Shown here one piece after another: positions 39,630 to 49,606 of a stretch of DNA of 64,000 bases. The stretch comes from Pseudomonas sp. ACM7 (GTDB taxonomy: Bacteria; Pseudomonadota; Gammaproteobacteria; Pseudomonadales; Pseudomonadaceae). The translations under genes were made by a program, and so were the position numbers. Location of the stretch: assembly GCF_004136015.1 (NCBI RefSeq), contig NZ_CP024866.1, positions 1,907,473 to 1,971,472 of the forward strand, in the 5' to 3' direction. The notes under the pieces were generated by a model that worked only from the letters and a program-made list of their open reading frames with translations, did not search any database and had not been told where the DNA came from. The first letter of the stretch is position 1; every line of letters starts with the position of its first letter.

Positions 39630-40363
39630 CAGCCTTGCCACCGTTCGCCGGGCACAATGATCAGCGAGAAGTACGGCGAGGACATCGGCTCGACCTGATC
39701 CAGCGGGACGATTTTCTGATTGGCCATGGTCGCGCGCTCAACGTACAACGCACGCTCCGCCAGCCCGAGTTCTTCGAGCACCTGACGGACCTTGGGAAAG
39801 TTGCGCCCCAGCTTCATGATCACCGCGGCATCGGCATCGGCCAGACGACGCTTGAGATCGTCGGCGGGCAACACACCCGACAGTACCGACAAACTCTGAT
39901 TGCGATACACCAGCGGCGCACCCAGCACCGAAGCACCGCCGAGCATCGAGCAAACGCCCGGCACGACTTCGGCTTCATAGCGCTCGGCCAGTCGATCGTG
40001 CAGGTACATGTAGGAGCCGTAGAAGAACGGATCGCCTTCGCAGATCACCGCCACGTCACGGCCAGCGTCCAGGTGCGCGGCCAATTCTTCGCCGGCTGCA
40101 TCGTAGAAATCGCTGATCACTTGTTCATACGACAGCGGCGCCGGCAACGCTTCGGTGGTCACCGGATACACCAGCGGCAGCAGCGTTTGCGCGTCCTGCA
40201 AATGCGCCTCGATGATACCGAACGCGTTGCCCTTTTTGCCCTTGGCGACGAAGTACGCCACCACCGGCGATTCGCGCAGCAGGCGCAGGGCTTTGACGGT
40301 AATCAGTTCCGGATCACCGGGGCCGACGCCCAGGCCGATCAAACGTCCAGGTTGCTGCATCAT
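39629..40363 (-). CDS. cobI: Precorrin-2 C20-methyltransferase
   Basis: This 244-residue SAM-dependent methylase adds the C20 methyl to precorrin-2, the branch point towards cobalamin. The tetrapyrrole methylase signature [19 protein letters not shown] is at about 8-26. [17 protein letters not shown] and [12 protein letters not shown] are the other SAM-site motifs. It starts with an ATG pair just inside the end of cobH (4 bp overlap) and overlaps cobJ by one base, so the operon is translationally coupled. Confidence 0.95.
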   Translation of the reverse strand: MMQQPGRLIGLGVGPGDPELITVKALRLLRESPVVAYFVAKGKKGNAFGIIEAHLQDAQTLLPLVYPVTTEALPAPLSYEQVISDFYDAAGEELAAHLDAGRDVAVICEGDPFFYGSYMYLHDRLAERYEAEVVPGVCSMLGGASVLGAPLVYRNQSLSVLSGVLPADDLKRRLADADAAVIMKLGRNFPKVRQVLEELGLAERALYVERATMANQKIVPLDQVEPMSSPYFSLIIVPGERWQG

Positions 40364-40986
40364 TCGATCTCCGTGGCGAGGGCATTGACGGCGGCGGCGG
40401 CCATGGCGCTACCGCCCAGGCGGCCTTGCATGATGACGAAGGGCACGCCGCGACTGTCCGCCGCGAGGGCTGCCTTGGATTCGGCGGCGCCGACGAAGCC
40501 TACCGGGAAGCCGAGAATCAGCGCCGGTTTCGGCGCGCCGGCGTCGAGCATTTCCAGCAGATAAAACAGTGCGGTCGGCGCGTTGCCGATCACCACCACG
40601 CTGCCTTCCAGGTGCGGGCGCCATAGCTCCAGCGCGGCGGCGGAGCGGGTGTTGCCCAGCTCGCGGGCAAGCTCTGGAACACTTTCATCGCGCAGGGTGC
40701 AGATGACTTCGTTGTTCGCGGGCAAACGCGTGCGGGTCACGCCTTCACTGACCATCCGCGCGTCGCACAGAATCGGTGCACCGGCGGCCAGCGCATCCCG
40801 CCCGGCCTTGCCCGCGCCTTCGGAAAATTGCAGGCCGTCGATGGCGTCGACCATGCCGCAGGCGTGGATCACACGGACCGCGAGTTTTTCCAGGTCGGCC
40901 GGAATACGCTCGAGGTTGGCCTCGGCACGAATGATCGCGAAGGAGTTGCGATAGATCTCCTGACCGTCGCGGATGTAATCAAGCAT
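40360..40986 (-). CDS. cobH: Precorrin-8X methylmutase
   Basis: This 208-residue enzyme moves a methyl from C11 to C12, turning precorrin-8X into hydrogenobyrinate. The start at ATG 40986 gives [16 protein letters not shown] and has GGAG about 9 nt upstream; the open frame upstream lies within cobG. The catalytic histidine is in RVIHACGM (about 43). Further motifs are [21 protein letters not shown] and [13 protein letters not shown]. It overlaps the cobG end by 8 bp and cobI by 4 bp. Confidence 0.95.
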   Translation of the reverse strand: MLDYIRDGQEIYRNSFAIIRAEANLERIPADLEKLAVRVIHACGMVDAIDGLQFSEGAGKAGRDALAAGAPILCDARMVSEGVTRTRLPANNEVICTLRDESVPELARELGNTRSAAALELWRPHLEGSVVVIGNAPTALFYLLEMLDAGAPKPALILGFPVGFVGAAESKAALAADSRGVPFVIMQGRLGGSAMAAAAVNALATEIE

Positions 40987-42286
40987 CAAGGGGGCTCCGT
41001 GAGCGGGCGTCGAGCAAGGCTGCGACCGCTTCAATAGTAAGGTTGCGTGCGTGCAGCGCGCCGAAACCCGGCTGCGCTGCATCGCGAAAATAGAGGTCGT
41101 AGTGACCGGGAGAAACCGCCAGCAACGTGATGGGTGCGATGTGTGCAGCCGCGCAGGAACGCTGGCAGCCGGACAGGTGCACGTTCAGTGTCTGGCCGTG
41201 ACGTTGCAGCAGCGCCGCCAGTTGTCGGGCATCGCCCTTGGTGTCGGCCAGGCCTTTGCCGCACCCGGTCGAGCCGGTGCAGGCGATCAGATGCGCCAAG
41301 GCATCGTCGGCCGAGCAACGCAGACCGAGTTGTTCAAGGTTGTGGATAACTTGCGGCGCATCGACGACATGAACACCGGGTAACAACAGGCTTTGCCAAG
41401 GCGTGAAACGCAGGCTGCCGTCACCCTGATCACGTGCCAGTTGTACGACGCCTCTGAGCATCGTGGGATTGAGGCGACCCAGCGGCGGCACCGCGCCGAT
41501 ATACACACGCTCGGCCTCACCCTGTGGATGAGCGCCGATGTGCAAGACACTCGGACTTACTTTGCGCTGCCAACCCGTGATGGGCATCAACGGCACACGT
41601 TCGGCCAGACGAGCGAGAAACCCGTCGAGTGAGCATTCAGCGAGTAAATGCCGCATGCGTGTCTGATCGGGACGCGCCAGCTCAAGAAACAACTCCAGCA
41701 CCGCGACCACCAGCGGGTGGCCCTGCGCCAGTGACACCGTACCCACAGGCGAGTCCACAGGACACCCTGCCAGGCCGAATGCAAAAACCAGCTCGCCGTC
41801 TCGCTCAGTGGCGGACAACCACAGGTCATGGGGATGTTCGAGCATCGCCAAGCCTTCGCCGCCATCCAGTTGCACGGCAAACTTGGCGCTGAGGTCGTGG
41901 AAACGTTCATGGCTTTGCAAGGTGACAAGGATCTGTTCAGCCAGCGGGCGCGTGTCGAACAGCATCTGCCGATCAATGCCCGCACTCGGGCTGAGCATCA
42001 GATTGCGCACATCGTCGCCAGCGGCAGTGCTTGGGCCCAACCCGGCAGCCATCAGGCCATCGATCATGGCACCGTGTTCACTGCCGATCCCGCGAATTTG
42101 CAGATTGGCACGGTTGGTCGCCTCGATCACGCCGCCGGCGAACCGCTCAGCAGCACTGGCCACCGCTTCGGCCTGAGCCGCACTGATCGAACCGCCATTC
42201 AACTTGATCCGGCAGATACCGCCATCCAGCGCCTGGACGATACGCAGTAACCCCGGACAGGCCGAGGGGCGTAAGGCTAAGGACAT
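40979..42286 (-). CDS. cobG: Precorrin-3B synthase
   Basis: This 435-residue iron-sulfur mono-oxygenase hydroxylates precorrin-3A at C20 in the oxygen-dependent pathway. It has the fold of nitrite/sulfite reductases: a ferredoxin-like half with NRANLQIRGI at about 56-65, repeated domains, and a C-terminal 4Fe-4S site with cysteines in ACTGSTGCGKG and SGCQRSCA. ATG 42286 (MSLALRPSACPGLLRIVQ) is chosen; upstream in-frame residues reach into the divergent promoter region. It is the first gene of the minus operon and diverges from cobL across 144 bp. Confidence 0.92.
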   Translation of the reverse strand: MSLALRPSACPGLLRIVQALDGGICRIKLNGGSISAAQAEAVASAAERFAGGVIEATNRANLQIRGIGSEHGAMIDGLMAAGLGPSTAAGDDVRNLMLSPSAGIDRQMLFDTRPLAEQILVTLQSHERFHDLSAKFAVQLDGGEGLAMLEHPHDLWLSATERDGELVFAFGLAGCPVDSPVGTVSLAQGHPLVVAVLELFLELARPDQTRMRHLLAECSLDGFLARLAERVPLMPITGWQRKVSPSVLHIGAHPQGEAERVYIGAVPPLGRLNPTMLRGVVQLARDQGDGSLRFTPWQSLLLPGVHVVDAPQVIHNLEQLGLRCSADDALAHLIACTGSTGCGKGLADTKGDARQLAALLQRHGQTLNVHLSGCQRSCAAAHIAPITLLAVSPGHYDLYFRDAAQPGFGALHARNLTIEAVAALLDARSRSPLDA

Positions 42287-42430
42287 CGGGCGTTTGTTCA
42301 AGGGGGCGACCGGCAGTGTGGGAAAGGCGCTTCGCGGGCGAAGGCGCGGTATTATGCCTGCTTTGTTCGACGGCATGAAAAGCCTGCACGTCGGAACAGT
42401 CCGTTTGAGGACTATATTTGAGGACTGTAG
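42287..42430. promoter_or_regulatory. Divergent cobG/cobL promoter region
   Basis: 144 bp between two divergent cobalamin operons must hold both promoters. I see an 18-bp tandem-like TTGAGGACT repeat (at about 42405 and 42418) before cobL. No B12-box, so a cobalamin riboswitch is not supported. Confidence 0.5.
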
Positions 42431-43642
42431 ATGTCACCGTGGCTGACAGTAGTGGGAATCGGCGAAGACGGCTTCAAGGGCCTGGGCAAAAACGCCCGGC
42501 ACACTCTGCTGCGCGCTTCGCGGATCATTGGCGGTCAGCGGCAACTGGATTTGCTGCCGGTGTGCATCCGTGGCGAGCGACAGTTGTGGCCCAGCCCTTT
42601 CTCCCTTGAGCCGGTTTTAGCGCTGCGCGGCGAACCGGTCTGCGTACTGGCCAGCGGCGATCCGATGTTCTTTGGCGTGGGCGCAAGCCTTGCCCGGAAA
42701 CTGCCCAACGATGAAATGCTGATACTGCCGGCACCCTCCTCTTGCTCGCTGGCGGCGGCGCGAATGGGCTGGCCGTTGCAGGATGTCGTCACGCTTTCGG
42801 TGGTTGCCCGTCCCATCGCCGCACTCAATGCGCAGTTGTTCAGCGGTGTTCGCTTGCTGGTGTTGAGCAACGACGGCAGGAGCCCGGCTGCAATCGCGAC
42901 ACTGTTGCGTGAACGCGGTTTCGGGCGGAGTCGCCTCACCGTGCTGGAACATCTGGGCGGAGCAGCCGAACGACGCATCGAGGGTGTCGCCAATGACTGG
43001 AACAATCCTGTGATCGCCGATCTGAACCTGATCGCCATCGAGTGCATCGCCGAGCCCAATACGCCGCGCCTCTCCCGATTGGCCGGCCTGCCGGACTCAG
43101 CCTTCAAACACGATGGCCAATTGACCAAGCGCGACGTGCGCGCAATCACCCTCGCCCGCCTCGCTCCGATACCCGGTGAACTATTGTGGGACGTCGGCGC
43201 AGGCAGCGGCTCGATCGGCATCGAATGGATGCGCGCCCACCCCAGTTGCCGGGCGCTGGCCATCGAGGCGGATGAAGGGCGGCAGCTGTTGATCGAACAC
43301 AACCGAGATGCCCTCGGTGTTCCCGGCCTGCAGCTGATTCGCGGCAGTGCGCCGCTGGCCTTGGCCGGACTCGAGGATCCAGACGCCATTTTCATCGGTG
43401 GCGGTGTCACCCGCGAGGGCGTGCTCAACACGTGTTGGGCCGCACTCAAGCCCGGCGGTCGACTGATCGCCAACGCCGTCACGCTACAAAGTGAAATGAC
43501 TTTGATGGCTTGGCGCGAGCAGCACGGCGGCGAGCTGACTCGGATCCATATCGCTCAAGCCCAACCGCTGGGAGACTTCGATACCTGGCGTCAGGCGTTG
43601 CCGATTACCTTGCTGGAAGTGACGAAGCCTTTCGATGCGTGA
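42431..43642 (+). CDS. cobL: Precorrin-6Y C5,15-methyltransferase (decarboxylating)
   Basis: This 403-residue protein has two methylase domains. The N-terminal CbiE-like tetrapyrrole methylase (about 1-200) has [12 protein letters not shown] and [14 protein letters not shown] and methylates C5. The C-terminal CbiT-like Rossmann methylase (about 215-400) has the SAM loop [17 protein letters not shown] and IFIGGGVT and methylates C15 with decarboxylation of the C12 acetate. GAGGA lies 6 nt before the ATG. It overlaps cbiD by 8 bp. Confidence 0.95.
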   Translation: MSPWLTVVGIGEDGFKGLGKNARHTLLRASRIIGGQRQLDLLPVCIRGERQLWPSPFSLEPVLALRGEPVCVLASGDPMFFGVGASLARKLPNDEMLILPAPSSCSLAAARMGWPLQDVVTLSVVARPIAALNAQLFSGVRLLVLSNDGRSPAAIATLLRERGFGRSRLTVLEHLGGAAERRIEGVANDWNNPVIADLNLIAIECIAEPNTPRLSRLAGLPDSAFKHDGQLTKRDVRAITLARLAPIPGELLWDVGAGSGSIGIEWMRAHPSCRALAIEADEGRQLLIEHNRDALGVPGLQLIRGSAPLALAGLEDPDAIFIGGGVTREGVLNTCWAALKPGGRLIANAVTLQSEMTLMAWREQHGGELTRIHIAQAQPLGDFDTWRQALPITLLEVTKPFDA

Positions 43643-44732
43643 CGAAACCGCCGAACAACCCGCACCGTTGCGCAGCGGCCTGACCACCGGCAGCTGCGCG
43701 ACCGCAACCAGCCTGGCGGCTGCACGTTTGTTGCTGGAAGGCACTCATTCGGACGCGGTGGACATCGTCCTGCCCAAGGGCAAGCAGGTGCAGATGCGGC
43801 TGGAGTTCTGTCGTCTGATCGACAACGGGGCCGAAGCAGGGACGATCAAGGACGCGGGCGATGACCCCGACGTGACCCATGGCGCGCTGCTTTATTCCCA
43901 GGTACGACTGAACACGGCGCCGGGCATTCGCTTCAATGCCGGGCGCGGCGTCGGCACCGTCACCCGGCCGGGGTTGGTGCTGGGCGTCGGCGAACCCGCG
44001 ATCAACCCGGTACCACGCAAGATGATCACCGATCACTTGACCCTGCTGGCCGAGGAACTCGATTACCGCGGCGGTTTCGAGGTCACGGTGAACGTCGAGG
44101 GCGGTGAAGCGCTGGCCTTGAAAACCATGAACCCGCGCCTGGGGATTCTCGGCGGTTTGTCGATTCTCGGCACCAGCGGCATAGTCCGGCCGTTTTCCTG
44201 CGCGGCGTACATTGCCTCGATTCATCAAGGCATCGACGTCGCAAAGACCAACGGCTATCTGCACATCGCCGCATGCACAGGAAACGCCAGTGAAGACACC
44301 ATGCGCCGCGTCTACGACCTGCCGGAAATCGCCCTGATCGAAATGGGCGACTTCGTCGGCGCAGTGCTCAAACATCTGCGCAAAGTGCCTGTGGATAAAC
44401 TCAGCCTCTGCGGCGGCTTCGGCAAGATCAGTAAACTGGCGGCCGGGCACATGGATTTGCACAGCCGACATTCGAGCATCGACCTGCCGCAACTGGCCGA
44501 GTGGGCGGCGGCGATTGGCGCCGATGAGGCGTTGCAGCAAGGGATTCGCGAGGCCAACACCAGCCAGCAAGCCTTGGCGATGGCCAGCGCTGCAGGTATC
44601 GCGCTCGGAGATGCGGTGTGTCAGCACGCGTTGGACTTTGCTCGCAGCGTGGTGCCGGCGCAGGTTCAGGTTGAAGTATTTGCCATCGATCGCCAGGGCG
44701 GGATTGTGGGCCATGCGGGAGCTTTTCAATGA
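43635..44732 (+). CDS. cbiD: Cobalt-precorrin-5B C1-methyltransferase
   Basis: This 365-residue protein is CbiD, known from the anaerobic pathway as the C1-methyltransferase. The N-terminal signature [19 protein letters not shown] is at about 14-32. Also present are [22 protein letters not shown] and the glycine-rich [16 protein letters not shown]. Its presence beside CobG, CobL and CobK means it probably stands in for CobF, which I do not see in the window. Start and stop overlap cobL (8 bp) and cobK (ATGA). Confidence 0.94.
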   Translation: MRDETAEQPAPLRSGLTTGSCATATSLAAARLLLEGTHSDAVDIVLPKGKQVQMRLEFCRLIDNGAEAGTIKDAGDDPDVTHGALLYSQVRLNTAPGIRFNAGRGVGTVTRPGLVLGVGEPAINPVPRKMITDHLTLLAEELDYRGGFEVTVNVEGGEALALKTMNPRLGILGGLSILGTSGIVRPFSCAAYIASIHQGIDVAKTNGYLHIAACTGNASEDTMRRVYDLPEIALIEMGDFVGAVLKHLRKVPVDKLSLCGGFGKISKLAAGHMDLHSRHSSIDLPQLAEWAAAIGADEALQQGIREANTSQQALAMASAAGIALGDAVCQHALDFARSVVPAQVQVEVFAIDRQGGIVGHAGAFQ

Positions 44733-45457
44733 AGCGCGTGTTGTTGCTGGGTGGCGTGACGGAAGCCTTGGCCATCGCCCGGACCCTCGGGCCAGAACAC
44801 ATCTATAGCCTGGCCGGCGTCGGGCGTGTGCCGACGGATCTGACCTGCCAGGTTCGCGTTGGCGGTTACGGCGGCGCCGAAGGGCTTGCGAAGTTCATTC
44901 GGGATGAAGGGATCGACCTGCTCCTGGACGCAACCCACCCCTACGCCGCACAAATCAGCCAAAACGCCGCCACCGCTGCACGGTTGAGCGGCATTGCATG
45001 CTGGGCGTTAAGGCGTCCAGCCTGGCAACCACAGGCCGGGGATGACTGGCGAGATGTCAGCGACTGGGCCGAGTTGATCGAAGCGCTGAAACCGTTCCGG
45101 CGACCACTGTTCACCCTCGGCCGCGAACCGTTGCAGCACCTGCACGAAATCCCGCCAGAGCAATTCTGGACCTTGCGTGCACTGGACGTTTACCCCGGTA
45201 ACGAACGCTGCGAAGTGATTGGCGCGCGTGGGCCGTTTCTGATTGAAGATGAACGTGAGCTGTTTGAACGTCGGCAGATTGATGTGCTGATCAGCAAGAA
45301 CAGCGGCAGCACGGCGACCGAACCGAAACTGGAAGTGGCACGGGAGCGTGGGGTGCCGGTGATTGTTTTGCAGCGCCCAGTGTTGCCGGGGGTTGATCGG
45401 GAGTTTGGGGCGGTGACAGACGTATTGGCAGCCCTGATAACAGAAACCACCACATAA
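44729..45457 (+). CDS. cobK: Precorrin-6A reductase
   Basis: This 242-residue enzyme reduces precorrin-6A to dihydro-precorrin-6A with NADPH. The family pattern is clear: [14 protein letters not shown] at the N-terminus, [14 protein letters not shown] near 72-85, FTLGRE, and [19 protein letters not shown] near 190-208 followed by a VPVIVLQRP strand. It is last in the cobL-cbiD-cobK operon and starts in the cbiD stop (ATGA). A long inverted repeat follows and may end the transcript. Confidence 0.93.
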   Translation: MKRVLLLGGVTEALAIARTLGPEHIYSLAGVGRVPTDLTCQVRVGGYGGAEGLAKFIRDEGIDLLLDATHPYAAQISQNAATAARLSGIACWALRRPAWQPQAGDDWRDVSDWAELIEALKPFRRPLFTLGREPLQHLHEIPPEQFWTLRALDVYPGNERCEVIGARGPFLIEDERELFERRQIDVLISKNSGSTATEPKLEVARERGVPVIVLQRPVLPGVDREFGAVTDVLAALITETTT

Positions 45458-45762
45458 CCTGTAGCAGCTGGCGAAGCCTGCGTTCGGCTGCGAAGCAGTC
45501 GTAAATCCTGCATCCACGATTAACCTGAAAGACCGAGGCGTTTGATTTTACGACTGCTGCGCAGCCGAACGCAGCCTTCGGCAGCTGCTACAAAATTGTG
45601 TGAAGGCTGATCTGCACGGTACTGGCAATCCGTAATTCGCGACTATCATGCAGGCTATGGAGCTTGGCGCTGCGACACCACACCGCACGCCGCTTTTTTA
45701 CTTATCGGCCCTGATCAGGCTAAATAGCCGCGCCTGATCGCCCACCCAACCGGATTTTTCCC
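45458..45762. other. Gene-free gap with one large inverted repeat
   Basis: The 305 bp between cobK and the first DUF2946 gene hold the inverted repeat listed separately in its first half. The second half has a TATCAT at about 45648 and a cluster of GATCAGGC/GCCTGATC segments (45712-45742), possibly an operator for the copper genes. No gene is seen. Confidence 0.4.
45459..45592. repeat. REP-like inverted repeat (GTAGCAGCTGCCGAAG family)
   Basis: Arms of about 45 bp contain GTAGCAGCTGGCGAAGCCTGCGTTCGGCTGCGAAGCAGTCGTAAA and a slightly diverged inverted copy ending at 45592. This is a different family from the GTGGGAG elements elsewhere. It directly follows cobK. Confidence 0.8.
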
Positions 45763-46161
45763 ATGTCCCGACAACGGCTCGCATTTGCCTGGATCGCCTG
45801 CTTCGCAGTGCTGTTCAACATGCTCGCCATACCGATGTCCGGAGCGATGGCACAGACGGCGAAATCACCCGCCGAGCAGTTGTTGTGGGGCAGTTTCTGT
45901 TCGTCCAGCGGCACCAGGATGGTGGCGATTTCCCTGGGCGATATCGAACAGAAAGCCCCGCAGAACGACGATCACTCCAACATGCAACATTGCTGGTGCT
46001 GTTCAGGTTCCGCGCCACTGGTGGCGCTGCCCGGGCACACGCCGCAACTGTATTTCGCGCGTTTCGAGGCCAATCGAAGCCTGCCTCACGCCTCTCTCGA
46101 TACACCGACACCGCGCCAGCAATGGCCGAGCCTCAACCCCCGCGCTTCCCCTCTGGTGTGA
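45763..46161 (+). CDS. DUF2946 family protein 1
   Basis: This 132-residue protein begins with a signal or anchor segment (about 8-30, FAWIACFAVLFNMLAIPMSG). A short extracytoplasmic chain with MQHCWCCSGSAPL follows; the HCWCC cluster and surrounding His/Met are typical of DUF2946 proteins found with copper genes. It is first of a run PCu(A)C, second DUF2946, OprC, PepSY. A metal-related role is inferred from context only. Confidence 0.8.
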   Translation: MSRQRLAFAWIACFAVLFNMLAIPMSGAMAQTAKSPAEQLLWGSFCSSSGTRMVAISLGDIEQKAPQNDDHSNMQHCWCCSGSAPLVALPGHTPQLYFARFEANRSLPHASLDTPTPRQQWPSLNPRASPLV

Positions 46162-46209
46162 TTCCTTCTCGCAATTGACCTGCGTTTTGAATCGTTCTGG
46201 AGAACTGCC

Positions 46210-46689
46210 ATGTTGAACAAACTCATCGTTCTGGCTGTGTTGCTGCTGCCTGCCTGTTTTGCCAATGCCCACGAATACAAGGCCGGGGAGCTGGAAATCG
46301 CTCATCCGTGGTCGCAAGAGTTGCCGCCCAACGCGCCAACTGTTGCGGCTTACTTCGTGGTTCACAACAACGGTAAAACGGCCGACCGACTGCTCAGTGT
46401 CGACTCGCCCATTGCAGGCGAAGCCCAGTTGCACGAGCACGTCATGCAAAACGATCTGATGAAAATGCAGCAGGTGCCGAGCGTCGACATTCCTGCCGGT
46501 GGCAACGTCACCTTTGCGCCGATGGCCTATCACGTGATGCTGGTAAACCTGAAAGACCGCAGCCTGTTGAGCGACGGCAAACACTTCCCGCTGACGATGC
46601 ATTTCGAGAAGTCCGGCGAAGTGACGGTCGACGTCTCGGTGCAGAAGAAGCCGCCGGAAGGCATGCAGACACACGCCCACGCCCAGTAA
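46210..46689 (+). CDS. Periplasmic copper chaperone PCu(A)C
   Basis: This 159-residue periplasmic protein has a signal peptide (about 1-20, ending FANA). The PCu(A)C copper motif H-x-M...H-x-M is visible as LHEHVMQNDLMKM and FAPMAYHVML, with about 20 residues between the two halves. The family delivers Cu(I) to cytochrome oxidase or other periplasmic partners. A Met/His tail QTHAHAQ closes it. It lies between two DUF2946 genes, in the same direction. Confidence 0.9.
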   Translation: MLNKLIVLAVLLLPACFANAHEYKAGELEIAHPWSQELPPNAPTVAAYFVVHNNGKTADRLLSVDSPIAGEAQLHEHVMQNDLMKMQQVPSVDIPAGGNVTFAPMAYHVMLVNLKDRSLLSDGKHFPLTMHFEKSGEVTVDVSVQKKPPEGMQTHAHAQ

Positions 46690-46709
46690 GCGACTGAGCA
46701 AAAACGCCC

Positions 46710-47156
46710 ATGCGCCCGCTTAGCGCCAGGTCATCCGCACACCGTCGTCAGCCGTTAAGCCTGACGCGCGGTAGCTGGATCAGCCTGTTCGCCATGTTGA
46801 TGATCTTTATCGGCCCGCTGATTTCTCAGTCGATGCCGATGGATCAACGCGCCTCGATGTCCATGACGATGTCGATGGACATGAGCATGGACATGTCGAC
46901 GATGGAGCACGCCGACCACAGCGCGCAAACCACCGCCGAACACTGCCCGCCAAAAGCCTCACATCACGCGCTCTGGGAAAAATGCGGCTATTGCAGCCTG
47001 CTGTTCAATTGCCCGGCGCTGACCGGCGGCCAATCCTTCGTCGCATTCGACACGCCAAAAGCCACTACCTTCACCACACCCTCCCCTCGCCTGGGCCACG
47101 CCCGGCAAACCTTCTTCCCCGGCGCCCGCACCCGCGCCCCACCCATCGACGCGTAA
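46710..47156 (+). CDS. DUF2946 family protein 2 with Met-rich segment
   Basis: This 148-residue protein has an N-terminal basic stretch and a hydrophobic segment (about 20-42). A striking methionine-rich region follows at about 42-68, built from SMPMDQ, MSMTMSMDMSMDM and MEHADHS. Two cysteine pairs follow (CPP, CGYCSLLFNC). Such MxM patterns bind Cu(I)/Cu(II) in other proteins. The gene is 20 bp after the PCu(A)C gene, so probably one operon; a REP pair separates it from oprC. Confidence 0.8.
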   Translation: MRPLSARSSAHRRQPLSLTRGSWISLFAMLMIFIGPLISQSMPMDQRASMSMTMSMDMSMDMSTMEHADHSAQTTAEHCPPKASHHALWEKCGYCSLLFNCPALTGGQSFVAFDTPKATTFTTPSPRLGHARQTFFPGARTRAPPIDA

Positions 47157-47201
47157 ACCCTCACATCCGATCTCACACAGTCCGAAGACAGCCAAAGCTA
47201 C

Positions 47202-47292
47202 CTGTGGGAGCGAGCTTGCTCGCGATCGCGATGGGTCATTCAACATCCATGTCGTCTGACACACCGCTTTCGCGAGCAAGCTCGCTCCCACA
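47202..47292. repeat. REP inverted pair upstream of oprC
   Basis: Inverted copies of GTGGGAGCGAGCTTGCTCGCGA at 47203-47226 and about 47270-47291. Confidence 0.87.
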
Positions 47293-47346
47293 AGGATTGC
47301 GCAGGCTGCCGGCCGTGTCGTTTACGACTGTTCGATGGAAATTGTC

Positions 47347-49464
47347 ATGTCCAGGTTTTCTGCTGACTCACGCTTGAGCGCTGCCCAAGCTTCTTTTGCC
47401 CCGAACGAATCCAGTATTCGTTTCAGGCACGCCACCGCCTTCCTTTGCGGTGCACTGCTGACACCGATGGTACTGGCCGATGAACACGCCGGTCACAGCG
47501 AAGAACTGAGCCCGACGGTGATCACCGCCATCGCGCCGAGTTCACCACTGACCATCGTCACCAATCCCAAGGACCCGCGCCAACCGGTGCCGGCCAGCGA
47601 CGGTGGCGATTACCTGAAAACCATCCCTGGCTTCGCCCTGGTGCGCAATGGCGGCACCAACGGCGACCCGGTGCTGCGCGGCATGTTCGGTTCGCGGTTG
47701 AACATACTCACCAACGGCGGCCAGTTGCTCGGCGCCTGCCCCGGCCGAATGGACGCTCCGACCTCATACATCTCGCCGGAAACCTACGACAAACTCACCG
47801 TCATCAAAGGCCCGCAAACCGTGCTCTGGGGACCGGGGGCGTCGGCCGGGACCATCCTCTTCGACCGTGAGCCGGAAAGCTTCGGCGAACTCGGCACGCG
47901 GGTGAACGCCAGCGTGCTGGCTGGCTCCAACGGCCGTTTCGACAAAGTGGTGGATGCTGCTGCCGGCGGGCCATTGGGTTACGTGCGAGTGATCGGCAAC
48001 ACCGCGCATGCCGACGACTACCAGGACGGTAACAACGACACCGTGCCGTCGCGCTACGACAAATGGAACGGCGACGTTGCGGTGGGCTGGACCCCGGACG
48101 CCGACACCCTGCTGGAACTCACCGCCGGCAAGGGCGATGGCGAAGCGCGTTACGCGGGACGCGGCATGGACGGCTCGCAGTTCAAGCGCGAAAGCCTGGG
48201 CCTGCGTTTCGAGAGGTCGAACATCGGTGATGTGCTGGATAAGGTCGAGGCGCAGATCTACTACAACTACGCCGACCACGTGATGGACAACTACACCCTG
48301 CGCACGCCGTCCGGCACCGGAATGATGGCAGGTCCCATGGCCTCCAACGTCGACCGTCGAACCCTCGGCGCACGGATCAAAGCCACCTGGCGCTGGGCCG
48401 ATGTGCAGTTGATCAGCGGCATCGATGCGCAGACCAGCGAACATCGCCAACGCAGCGCCATGGGCATCGACGTCTACAAGGACTTGCCGCGCAACAAGGA
48501 CGCCGACTTTCACAACTACGGCGTGTTCAGCGAATTGACCTGGTACGCCGCCGACCGTGACCGGCTGATTACCGGCGCGCGCCTGGACCGCGCGTCGGCC
48601 AAGGATTTTCGGCAGACCACTGGCTCCGGGATGATGGCGCGTCCCAACCCAACCGCCGACGACACCCGTGCCGACACCCTGCCAAGCGGCTTCGTCCGTT
48701 ACGAGCATGACCTGGCTGACAGTCCGACCACGCTGTATGCCGGCCTCGGTCACACCCAGCGCTTCCCGGATTACTGGGAGCTGTTTTCGCCCAAGTCCGG
48801 CCCCGCCGGCTCGGTGAATGCCTTCGATTCGATCAAGCCTGAAAAAACCACCCAGCTCGACTTCGGCCTGCAATACAAGACCGAAGACCTCGAAGCCTGG
48901 GCCTCGGGTTACGTCGGGCAGATGCGCGACTACATCCTGTTCAACTACACGCCCGGGATGATGGGCATGACCTCGCAAGCACAGAACATCGACGCGCGAA
49001 TCATGGGCGGCGAATTGGGTGCGGCCTACAAGCTGACCAGCAACTGGAAAGCCGACGCGACCCTGGCCTACGCCTGGGGCAAGAACAGCAGCGACGGCAA
49101 CGCACTGCCGCAAATGCCGCCGCTGGATGCACGTTTCGGCCTGACCTACAGCGAAGACAACTGGAGCGCCGGAGCGTTGTGGCGGGTGGTCGCGGCGCAA
49201 AACCGTATCGACCAGAACAAAGGCAACGTCGTCGGCAAGGACTTCGACAAGACCTCGGGCTTTGGCGTGTTCTCGCTCAACGGTGCGTACCGGATCGACA
49301 AGCACTGGAAGGTCAGCACCGGCGTCGACAACCTGTTCGGCAAGGCGTACGCCGAGCACTTGAACCTGGCCGGCAACGCCGGTTTTGGCTATCCGGCCAA
49401 TGACCCGCAAGCCATAAAAGAACCGGGGCGAACGCTCTGGACCAAGGTGGACATGAGTTTCTAA
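47347..49464 (+). CDS. oprC: TonB-dependent copper receptor OprC
   Basis: This 705-residue outer-membrane receptor imports copper. ATG 47347 is chosen over 47335 because it follows more suitable spacing; both keep the export segment (about 30-45, ATAFLCGALLTPMVLA). Mature N-terminus DEHAGHSEEL is His-rich. The plug domain (about 60-190) has GGDYLKTIPGFALVRNGG and the CxxxM pair in GACPGRMD, which matches the Cys/Met copper ligands known in P. aeruginosa OprC. The beta barrel ends in the aromatic C-terminus VDMSF. Extracellular loops are rich in Met (GMMAGPM, GMMGMTSQ). Confidence 0.92.
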   Translation: MSRFSADSRLSAAQASFAPNESSIRFRHATAFLCGALLTPMVLADEHAGHSEELSPTVITAIAPSSPLTIVTNPKDPRQPVPASDGGDYLKTIPGFALVRNGGTNGDPVLRGMFGSRLNILTNGGQLLGACPGRMDAPTSYISPETYDKLTVIKGPQTVLWGPGASAGTILFDREPESFGELGTRVNASVLAGSNGRFDKVVDAAAGGPLGYVRVIGNTAHADDYQDGNNDTVPSRYDKWNGDVAVGWTPDADTLLELTAGKGDGEARYAGRGMDGSQFKRESLGLRFERSNIGDVLDKVEAQIYYNYADHVMDNYTLRTPSGTGMMAGPMASNVDRRTLGARIKATWRWADVQLISGIDAQTSEHRQRSAMGIDVYKDLPRNKDADFHNYGVFSELTWYAADRDRLITGARLDRASAKDFRQTTGSGMMARPNPTADDTRADTLPSGFVRYEHDLADSPTTLYAGLGHTQRFPDYWELFSPKSGPAGSVNAFDSIKPEKTTQLDFGLQYKTEDLEAWASGYVGQMRDYILFNYTPGMMGMTSQAQNIDARIMGGELGAAYKLTSNWKADATLAYAWGKNSSDGNALPQMPPLDARFGLTYSEDNWSAGALWRVVAAQNRIDQNKGNVVGKDFDKTSGFGVFSLNGAYRIDKHWKVSTGVDNLFGKAYAEHLNLAGNAGFGYPANDPQAIKEPGRTLWTKVDMSF

Positions 49465-49475
49465 CAAGAAAAGTC

Positions 49476-49571
49476 AAAAGATCGCAGGCTACGCCAGCTC
49501 CTACATTGGAACACGTACCCCCTGTAGGAGCTGTGTAGGAGCTGTCGAGTGAAACGAGGCTGCGATCTTTC
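49476..49571. repeat. REP inverted pair (GTAGGAGCTGTCGAG family)
   Basis: Left arm AAAGATCGCAGGCT...AGCTCCTAC and right arm GTAGGAGCTGTCGAGTGAAACGAGGCTGCGATCTTT. The right arm has a short internal duplication of GTAGGAGCTGT. Confidence 0.8.
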
Positions 49572-49606
49572 CAAGACAATTGAATCGCCAAAGCGGAGCA
49601 CAACCG

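Noticed and set aside
42287..42430. Cobalamin riboswitch before cobG or cobL
   Set aside because: No B12-box-like sequence in either direction and the gap is short.
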